NCBI GenBank assembly: GCA_025617745.1
Contig: CM046853.1
Coordinates: 52,663,021 to 52,727,020, forward strand
Reading direction: 5' to 3'
Source of the DNA: Heliocidaris erythrogramma
Taxonomy: Eukaryota; Echinodermata; Echinoidea; Camarodonta; Echinometridae
DNA: 64,000 nucleotides
This document shows positions 55,227 through 64,000 of this stretch, one piece after another; positions within the stretch are counted from its first letter, which is position 1, and each line of letters opens with the position of its first letter. The position numbers and the translations under genes were made by a program. The notes beneath the pieces were generated by a model. That model was not told the origin of the DNA, did not search any database, and saw nothing but the letters and a program-made list of their open reading frames with translations.

Positions 55227-55880
55227 TTAAAGGACAATTAACCCCACGTGATATTCTAGATGCACCTATTGTCTGCTACGTCTTTCCATGGAGGCTGCCA
55301 TTTTGTGCATGACACGGATCATTAGGTACCATATGCATTGATAATAGCCTACCTTTACAACAGATACGTCGCTTTGTTCTGATTGTATTACGATTGTTAT
55401 TGGCCATGGGCCTAGATAATTGACGACCCATGAGTTCTAATAGCCATCCTGTAAAGCAGATTCCTCGCTTTGTTTTGGTATTGTTACGATTGTCTCCGTC
55501 CTTGACGTCAATTCTCCGTCCTTGACGTATATTTTTTATGAAGTATATTTTTTATGAACAAAATAAGACCTTTTAAAAAATATATAAAACTAAACTTACA
55601 TTTCAGAATATGTGACTTTATCTAATATATATTTGTCCTCTAAAAATCAATTACAAGTTAACGATGAAGGAAATTTTACTTGGGATGAAAAATATGTTCG
55701 TGTACACATAAAGTAATGGCAGCCCCCTTATTATTGCTAGCAGACGATAACTTGGCTGGAAAATAGTGATTTATATCTATATCCTGTGTTTTTACATGAA
55801 ATTGCATGTATCAAATAAGAGGCATATACTACACCATTCAAAATAAGCTAATTCATACGCTGAGGTTAATTTCCCTTTAA
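55227..55880. mobile_element. TTAA-flanked element, copy B (family of 18131-19094)
   Basis: TTAA at both ends; termini AGGACAATTAACCCCACGTG and (right, reverse complement) AGGGAAATTAACCTCAGCGT. It shares GGCTGCCATTTT and ATGGCAGCCCCCT...GCTAGCAGACGATAA blocks with copy A. An internal CCTTGACGTCAATTCTCCGT and TATATTTTTTATGAA small duplication is private to this copy. Confidence 0.85.
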
Positions 55881-56790
55881 TAACATGTTCCTGGGTGCTA
55901 ATCATCAATCAAGCGTTAATTTCTCTTTGTCCTGTTATATAATAAGCAGAACAAAGCCTACATAATGTACTGGCCTGTATTCTAATTATTTGCACAACTG
56001 ATTTACTAAGGAGCTTGTGTCATTCCATTTAGAATCTTAGGGGAATGACGAAAGGGAGCATTCTGGAAAAGCTTTTCAGAGTTTTGAGCACAGAGGGATC
56101 AATGCTTCAATATCACTCTCAAGATGGTATGATGGCTCTTGATAAATTTTATGAACAATAAATCTGGTATAGGGCTCTTTGAAGCATTGGCCATGCATAG
56201 GTTTTCTTTTAGTATCTCATTAAAGGGAATATTATCAGGAAATAGCAAATTCAAAGAGCTGCAATGCCCCAGCGGCATATACTTGACTTTTATATTAAAT
56301 AATAAATAATAATATAGCAAACTGATAATGAGTTTTCAACAATATGGTTTTTGCACAAAACATAAGAGAGAATGAAATCTCGTCTGTAGTCTGTATAGGA
56401 TCGAAAGTACCTAATTATCAATATTCTTAATTTTTTTCGTATGTCGCAAGACTCAAAGAAAATGATATAGGCCTACCATGTATAGTGAATTTTCTTCAAA
56501 CACAAGTTGACTTTGAGTTAAAGTGTTTTTTTTGTAACATGTAAGAAATTGCTGTTTGTAATCAAGTGACACACTTAAGGCTATCACTTTTGCAGTTAGC
56601 AGTTTCAACCCAATTTATTGACACACTTAAATACAATTTTACAGTATTCTTGTTGTCTCCTGTTTTCTTGATTAAATCCATAGTCTCATTCAACTTTGTC
56701 TACTCTTAGTATTGGAAATAAAGGACATTTGGTAAACTGTAGTCTGTAGTGATGGACTGGAAAAATGGAAATTTTCACGTGATTACTATT
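55881..56790. other. Non-coding stretch with one repeat block
   Basis: 56140-56275 is another copy of the repeat at 54850-55215 (CAATAAATCTGGTATAGGGC, then TATCTCATTAAAGGGAATAT). Nothing else recognised. Confidence 0.45.
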
Positions 56791-56792
56791 TC

Positions 56793-57154
56793 ATGCTCAG
56801 TAGTGCTGGGACTAAAAACCGGGTACCCGGGTCCCGCCCGAGAGCATCGGGTCCCGGGTCAAAATATTACATGCCCGTTTCCCGAAAATAAGTATTTAAT
56901 GATTACTCATGTATGTAACATGACAAGGCGGTAGATAACGTCGACCAGCCATTCAATATCTACATGTAAATATCCATGTAGCGCCCCACTGCAGTGATGC
57001 GCTTTCAAGTTTTTCCAGTGTTAATAGCTTCTTAAGGGTAAATATAAGCTTGTAATTTGTGTTATATGATTTTCGGGTAACCGGGAACCCGCCCAAAAAA
57101 TTGTCAGGTTCCCGAATTGAAAAAATACCCGAAACTCCCACCAATAATGCTCGG
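56793..57154. mobile_element. hAT-like non-autonomous element with 8-bp target duplication
   Basis: Element 56801-57146. Ends TAGTGCTGGGACTAAAAACC and (right, reverse complement) TATTGGTGGGAGTTTCGGGT. Flanked by ATGCTCAG (56793-56800) and ATGCTCGG (57147-57154), an 8-bp duplication with one mismatch as hAT transposition makes. The interior has repeated CCCGGGT/ACCCGGG motifs. No transposase. Confidence 0.8.
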
Positions 57155-57254
57155 CCGAGTAAGGTGAATTTCACGTGCTTTTAATTTCGCCGACACGCTA
57201 GGCTCCTGGGCCAAAGAATGCATAAACAAAAATATTTGCGTGTTTTTATTTTTG

Positions 57255-57306
57255 TGCCAATTTCATGCAGAGCGAAATGTGCCAATTTCATGCAGAGCGA
57301 AATGTG
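57255..57306. repeat. 25-bp direct duplication
   Basis: GTGCCAATTTCATGCAGAGC followed by GAAAT, twice in succession without change. Confidence 0.9.
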
Positions 57307-58287
57307 CAAAAATTTCCACGCCGCGAAATATTTCACGTTTAAAGTATTTCACAAGGTACAGGTATAATCAGGAAGATGGGGTAATAATCTTTGAATTTAT
57401 TCCAAAACATTTATTATTCGATGAGCTACAATACATGGAGGTAATACAATGTTTTCAATAGTGTTTCACTCTTTCAAAGCAATCACATGTAAAAATGACA
57501 ATTTTTCACATTGGAACACTGGAATAGCCCAAAATCCATCAAATTTATACATAGGCCAACTGGTTCAAACTTCTACTGTAGATCTACACAATATCACGTC
57601 CTCTCTTTTGCGGGAAGCTGTAAATGCATGTTAATCTAATCTCTAATATAATTAGGGGATTTTTGATTAATCACTGGGGAACTTGTTTCTCTAATGCCTT
57701 AGTAGTTGCGTAACTCTGGCTTCACTCTGATAATTTCTACTAATCCAGCTTAGCTGGAATTATCTTACTCATATCATTATCAATACAAAACAACTGAAAA
57801 TGACCTTCAATAGTGGGTAGGCCTTTGAGATTTGAGTGGACTGTGCTGGTACCATGGTGGAACCAGGAACTGTTCAAGATCATAATTCCTGATCAATAAA
57901 CCCTTTCCTAAAAAAAGGGACCCCTAACCTTTGCATGGACTACGGTAAAATCAGAAAAATTTGGGTTCGCGTGTACAACATTTTCGTGAATTTCATGAAT
58001 GGAATAAATTTGTGAAAGTCCCTTTTAAAATATGCCAAAAAAGTTCACCAAAAAAAAAAGGTTACATGTCACAAAAAGTCTTCGGACTGCCGATGGACAA
58101 AACTACATACTGCCGCTTTCTTTTCTCAGCACCTTCTTTTTATATTCTTTTTTTTTTAATTTGACATTTTTATTTGAAATGAAATAAAGAAAAATCTAAG
58201 AAAATCTCAGCATGGAATTGGAAGTAGCAAAGGTCATAAACATGGTGCAATTTCACCTTTTCATAAGCCTAATATCTTCTGCAGCCT

Positions 58288-58890
58288 TTAAAGAGAAATC
58301 CAACCTTAAGAGCAAGCTGCTTTGAAAGAAAGAGGAAAAATCAGCGAAGTAGATTGTTAAAAGTTTGAACAAAATCTGACAAACTATAAGAAAGTTATGA
58401 ATTTTTTTGAAAGTTGTATTCACTATACATATGGGAATTTCAAATTGGCCAAATAGGTACACGTAAGGTCATTGTGATGTAGCTGTGGACAACTCCCCCA
58501 TATGCTCCAACACACAAAATGATTAATAATGTCAGTTTTCTTCAAAAAGTATTACTCAGTAGGATCTTTTCCTTTCATGTGGACCTATAACTATATGCTA
58601 TCTCCAATATATTTTGAGTACTGCCCCGAGGGTAAAAGCGGCTCTAATAAAACAGAAAATTAATGATATTTTTGTGTACGACAAATGGGAGAGTTGTCCA
58701 CAAAAATGTCACAATCGACTCACCAAACTGCCAATTTGAGATTCGCATAGATGTAGTGATCTCATTTTTCAAACATCCATAACTTTCTTAGACCTTGTCC
58801 GATTTCTTTCAAACTTTCACCATCCAGTTTTTTCTTATTTTTCTGCTTTCACACAAATCATCTTATTACCACGGTTGGATTGCCCTTTGA
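58288..58890. mobile_element. TTAA-type element (AGAGAAATCCAACC family)
   Basis: TTAA on the left and TTGA on the right bracket 595 bp. Ends AGAGAAATCCAACCTTAAGA and (right, reverse complement) AGGGCAATCCAACCGTGGTA. The internal GTTTGAACAAAATCTGACAA and AAGAAAGTTATGAATTTTT text is related to the element at 36343-37213, so the two belong to one superfamily. Non-coding. Confidence 0.7.
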
Positions 58891-59339
58891 AAGTTTCAAT
58901 ACATAATTTTAAGAATACTGCATGGAGAACTGTCATACAAATAACTTATTCCAAGATATACAATTTTACATTATCTAACCTTTAATTGGCCATGAATTAT
59001 AACTTTGATAAAAAGTGTATTTGCAGGTCGATATTATCAATATCACTGAATATGAAAAGTTGGAAGAAACTCTTTTTTTTTTCTTTCTTTCACCCATCAA
59101 ACAACTGGCCCCCTAAGACTACAATAAGAACAATAAATGTTTTAGCAGACAGGCCAACACACAGAATAACTGCTGAAAAAAAAGAAGAAAAAGAGTCTGG
59201 TCAGTTTACCTCTTACATAACAGGGTACCCAGTTTATCTTGGGCCATTATCAGGAGATTACCCTGACCCCTACCTGACCTCCTAAATATGCCTTGTGAGA
59301 AGACCCTGGCAATAAAAATAGAGGGAGTGTCTGGAGGAA

Positions 59340-59375
59340 GGGGACAATGACAATGACAATGATGACAATGATTTT
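59340..59375. repeat. (TGACAA)n microsatellite
   Basis: ACAATGACAATGACAATGAT continuing GACAATGA. Confidence 0.85.
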
Positions 59376-60476
59376 TATTTCTGACAGCCCCTCCTGGTGG
59401 CATGGAAGAAATACAAACAGGTTATAATAAAACAGCAATATTTGGCATAAGAAAAATACAAACAAAGAAACAAAAACATGAGAATACATACTGGGAATAA
59501 TGAACATATGTACAGGCAACAATTGTCACAAAATGAAGTACATGTACATTAGCCAACCTACACCCAGGGGGTAGCAAAAGCTATACACACCCCTCTGAGC
59601 GCCTGTGGGCGCAATCCAACAAAATGTGAGGTAATGTTCTAATACAAGACTATAACTACTAAAACCAACAACATTACAGATGACATTAAAACTTGGACAT
59701 AATTAATTTACAGAACCTTGAAAGGTTTTTTTCAAGTCACAAGGTGCCCCTCTTCCAGTGGTCCAGGGTGGGAAAGGTGACCCTCTGAAATAACAAGGGA
59801 CTGCAAAGCCTCCACCCTTCAAATAATTTCTTGCATAATCTTGATCTCAAAACAGATTCCTCTTATCACTGCCCTGATTATGTTCAGCTCACTGCCTACA
59901 GATAATAAAGCAATTATCTTGACCATGAATAGAAAACTTCCTTCTCATTGTTGTAAGGCCTGTGCATGTTGTCTTTACTCTCCACAGACTTCTTGTTTGC
60001 CCAAGTTTGCTTTAAAGTACTACAAAAATTACACAAGAGAACATAACAAATTTTACTTATACTCAATATGAAGAAATAACTCCAGTGATGGGTAGGGGCT
60101 GGGGGCATTGGGTAAGTTTAGTATTTGAAAACTTTTCTACAAAAAATACAAAAAATACAAAAAACTACAATTAAGAATGAATACAGCAGTCTGCCATGGA
60201 AATATGCCTCAAAGAGATATCACATGCTGCAGCACATCAAAAACTGCTACTTTATGTTACTTTACTTTACACATGCATGTGCTAAAAAGGGTATGTGCCC
60301 TCACCCTAAGTCCCTCACCCACTTTCTTTTGGGCCCAATGACATGTCCAGTTTTTATCACTTCAAAACCATGGGAGGTGAGGAAACTGAAAATTCCAGCC
60401 AATCTGCGGTTTTGAGCTGTTCAAGGTTTTTACCATACTGGTCAATCAAAGTATAACAAGAGAGTCAGAAAAGGAG

Positions 60477-60542
60477 AGAACAAGAAAGAGAGGGGGAGAA
60501 CAAGAAAAAGAGGGGGAGACAGTGAAAGAGACAGAAGAGAGG
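60477..60542. repeat. GA-rich repeat
   Basis: Repeated GAGAACAAGAAAGAGAGGGG units. Confidence 0.75.
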
Positions 60543-60814
60543 CAGTTCTATGCTAAAGGGAATGATTTTTAAGAAAGGTCTATTATGTGATAAACCATGT
60601 GAAAGAAATTTGCTTCTTTTCTGGTCTTTATTTTCAAGTTAGTTTGAAGCACTAAAAGAACACAAAGAATGTTGTAAAAATCAAGGGGTCAACATCTTGA
60701 GAGTCAGTGGCATTTTGGCAGTCCTTGACAAATGCATGCATACTGTGTCTTTGACTCACCTTTGAGCACAAAATGAAAGATTTATTTTGTAAATTTAAGA
60801 GGAAGATTACCAAA

Positions 60815-61130
60815 TTAAAGGGATATTAAAGCCACCAGGAGCCTGTGGGGAAAGTCAGGATTGCATAAGCCCCATTCACTCGTACACAAAGTTTGTGCAT
60901 CGAATGCATCTGTTGGACTACTGGGATTACATTTCGGACTCCACGAAGCCGACCGAATCTCTCACGAGAGCTCAAGCTCAGGCGGAGCGTGCATGTACTA
61001 GTTGCGCGGCGACCAGTCTGTCCGAAGTTTGCGCCCCGGCCCCGCGGGGCAACGGCATGATCAGGTAACGATCACGATGCCCTCTTGCGGTATAAAAACG
61101 TCTACAATCTGCGGTTGAGTATCCCTTTAA
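60815..61130. mobile_element. Small TTAA-flanked element
   Basis: TTAA at 60815-60818 and 61127-61130; ends AGGGATATTAAAGCC and (right, reverse complement) AGGGATACTCAACCGC. 308 bp, CpG-rich interior (GCGCCCCGGCCCCGCGGGGC). Short terminal repeats; non-coding. Confidence 0.7.
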
Positions 61131-61570
61131 ATTTACTCTTTATTGTGTGACTGTGAGCACCATAGTAGACTAGTTCATTCAAGTTGTGGGTTCAAACCTT
61201 AGCATGGTGCAGAATGCACGCGTCTATAACTATAACTTACGTAAAGGCATGATGAAAGTAAGTTTCTTGAGAAAAGAGCAATGATACAGCCTCATTATCT
61301 TACTGAAAGAAAATACATCAATTGTCTGACTGTCCTCAAAATATGCTTCTTATCAGCAACTCTAAATTAAAAAAAAAATAATGGCAACAAATTAGGAGGG
61401 CCTGATTTTAGCAGATACAGGCTAACAATTTAACTGAATTGAACTGAGAAATCAGTAACAATTACCAATTGATGCCCAAGAATACACAAGAATAACAAAT
61501 GCTCCTGCATGCTGGACACACAAGACTAGCAAAAACATGAGCCCATTCATGATTTGGGTTTTCAGTATTC

Positions 61571-61588
61571 TACCCCCCCCCCCCTTTC

Positions 61589-61627
<39 letters not shown>

Positions 61628-61628
61628 C
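61571..61628. repeat. C-run plus (CT)n microsatellite
   Basis: A run of about 13 C followed by TTTCCTCTCTCTCTCTCTCT and more CT. Confidence 0.9.
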
Positions 61629-63329
61629 ATATCACTGACCATAGACCTTGAGCCCACCCAGATGGTCAGCAGGAATGTAGGAAGAGCTGAAGAGAGGAAT
61701 TTATCTGACTGGACATTTGATAGAGGGTCTATGCAGATTAGAAATTTAGTTTCATGTCACAGAACATCAATAAAGAAAATAGAAAGACTGAAAAAATGAA
61801 ATATCAATGTTGATGAGCCAATTTACAGAACTTGCAATGAAGCTTCTTTCCAGGAGATTATTTTGTGAAATGTTATCATGTAATCATAATAAATTATGGT
61901 GTAGTTAAAATGTGAACAAATGACACAAAACTTGATGGAAACCACATTCCCTGAAAACAGCCAAAACTGATTTGTACCGGTAGGAATGTACATCTACATG
62001 TACAATGGTGTTACATTCAGACAATGTACATGTACATTTTACAGAATGCCTTGCTTAATTTGCAAAATATGCAGCAATTGCACATTTTCTAATTTTCTAT
62101 TAGAATCACTTGGCAGATGGTATTGGTGACATTTGTGTTGTAACTTTTGACTGACAGTGACACTAGAGCTCAAAGATTATCTCTACATGATGCAAGTAGC
62201 CTACATTCTATTTATTTGTAAGAGTGATCTCCATGATGATCGGAAACAAATGATGAATAACAATTAAATGAAGGCCTTCACGTAGAGGGACGCACGTTCC
62301 TTGCTGTACAAGCTGAATTTCATCAACACATTTTTCTTTTTTCCTACTCAAGTTTGCAAGTTTCATCATCGTGAACCTGTTAGAAAAATGGCCAAATGAC
62401 CAATATGTGCTCATATACACTACTTCATTATGCAAATTACATCTCTCCATTAGCATAGTATGTGCATACAGAGAATGAAAATGCACGCGAAGGGAATGCA
62501 AGTGTGAAAACATTGCCCTCCATTGTTTGCTAATGAAGAAACTGACGATGATGGAGGGGGGGGGGGGGGGGGGGAAGGGACCCTGACAGAACTGTCTTGA
62601 GAAAAAAATTTAGTACTTGGCTTGTATGAGCTGGATGAGCGCTTTGGTGCACGTCTTTGTTTTCATGGCAACCAGATGCTGAATGGTGCAGTCTCTGTTG
62701 TCATCTTAACCAGATGCTGAATGAAGGTTATGCTTGGGATGTGGTCCCCAGGATGACCAGTCATTATCTTGGTCATCAATACATAGAACGACCTAAATAT
62801 GCTCTTTGTTCTGAGACTACATGTACAAATTAAGCATTAGTCATTTAACATTTATACATGGGGATGACCAGAACAAAATTGTAGGATCATTAAAGGAGAA
62901 ATTTTGCCATAGCTAATTATCCAGTAACTAGTAACAGACTCACTACTTTTGGGGGGCCAACAAAATCCCCTGATTTTTCTTGAGTTCCCTGACTTTTCCT
63001 TGACTGGTTTTCTCTAATTTCCAAGATAGCTGGAGAACCCTGTCATTGTACCTTTAACTGTATGGCCAGAATGTGATTGAAACTGGTTGATAGAACTACT
63101 GGCACCCGGCCTTGTGATCGATCAGCTGCCTTTCTGATAATATATCACCACGCTTAACTGAATGTAATCCTGTAAGCATGACAATAAAATTTTAAGGTAC
63201 AATGTTTTTTTCACATCATTTGTCACTGTCATATGGTCAATACTGATCATCTATTGGTAATGCTAACAGCATTTTGTTGAGATAATCACAAGTAAGACAG
63301 TATGAATCGATCTCAATGAGCCAGTTCTT
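61629..63329. other. Non-coding stretch
   Basis: Apart from the G19 run nothing was recognised: no coding frame with family resemblance and no clear inverted repeat. Confidence 0.35.
62556..62574. repeat. G19 homopolymer
   Basis: 19 uninterrupted G on the plus strand. Confidence 0.9.
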
Positions 63330-63530
63330 AATTACAGTTTGCGCATGTGCAGATAAAGGTCATTTGTACCACGTGGAATCAACCTTTATACGCTGCCATT
63401 TTGTACGCACCATGATGCATGCACCAATATGATTTTAGTTGTTTAACAAATAGCGTGTCCACCAAATGCATACAAATGGTCATTTCAGTGTCAACTCTAC
63501 CATGTACTAAAATTTACGAACTGGTTTATT
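63330..63530. repeat. Interspersed repeat, copy 2 (partner 32075-32285)
   Basis: Same order of GCAGATAAAGGTCATTTGTA, ATATGATTTTA and GTGTCCACCAAATGCAT blocks as at 32075. After 63530 a pair of GTCACAATGACGAATAATGT-type short repeats follows (63628-63670). Confidence 0.75.
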
Positions 63531-64000
63531 TAAAAGTCTGTTTTACATTCCGCATTACAGGGAGAAATTATCCCCAGTTAAAACATTTTCCTTCTAACAA
63601 ACATCACTTAAGCCTTGTTACAATTGGTAATGTCACAATGACGAATAATGTCACAATGACACATAATGGAGTACTATATTCTGCTGAATAAAATGATTCC
63701 TCACAACAAATTCAGGAGTGCTAACATGTACATGTATTATGAAAAGTTAATACATGTATATAATCATGATTTTAAACGTAAAGTCAATGTAGCTGAATTA
63801 ATTCACCTTAAATTTATACATCCCATTTATTTCAATGCCAGAAACTAGTTTATATAAGCCAAAATAGTAGTCCATTATGTGTCATTGTGACAATTTGCAT
63901 CATTGTGACATTACTGGTTGGAACAAACCCTACATTGCGTATGTTTATAAAAAAAATATCAGTTTTCAAAGGACTACTGAATCAACTGAAGACTCACTCT

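Overview
This is a eukaryotic, AT-rich, intron- and transposon-laden window, most likely from an echinoderm, probably a sea urchin. The reasons are introns with GT/AG borders, a multi-domain animal signalling gene, many short inverted-repeat DNA elements and tRNA-derived repeats, and an intronic hairpin whose arm matches, from memory, the echinoderm microRNA miR-2007. There are no bacterial features. The species cannot be fixed from the sequence alone.

One protein-coding gene is supported: an FGD6-like gene (FYVE, RhoGEF and PH domain protein, the FGD5/FGD6 branch) on the minus strand. I resolved 18 coding exons from 51012 down to a stop codon at 22111, all with consistent splice phases, giving 1672 codons of protein. 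Order: a giant proline/serine-rich first visible exon (47856-51012), an acidic linker that runs into the RhoGEF (DH) domain, a first PH domain, a FYVE zinc finger with all eight cysteines, a lysine-rich linker, and a C-terminal PH domain. Only the extreme N-terminus with the start codon is missing; it must lie in an upstream exon that I could not find. The expected product is a Cdc42-type exchange factor recruited to PI3P-rich membranes.

Intron 12 carries a pre-miRNA-like hairpin in the sense of the gene (mir-2007, 28838-28925). The other introns are full of short non-autonomous DNA elements: TTAA-flanked elements (one nested in another), pogo/Tigger-like MITEs, a 688-bp near-perfect palindrome next to exon 4, a 3.3-kb terminal-inverted-repeat element with an internal satellite filling intron 14, and a MITE family with three of its four copies directly inside 5' splice sites.

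Region by region: 1-19400 lies downstream of the gene and holds only repeats (a foldback element around a 45-bp minisatellite; an inverted duplication of a LINE reverse transcriptase; a ~150-bp satellite; a second decayed LINE; a ~287-bp tandem array; tRNA-like repeats; a TTAA element). 19400-22110 is probably 3' UTR and flank. 22111-51012 is the gene. 51013-64000 is upstream intron or flank, with a tRNA-derived SINE, a hAT-like element with an 8-bp target duplication, and three TTAA elements. No coding sequence was found there.
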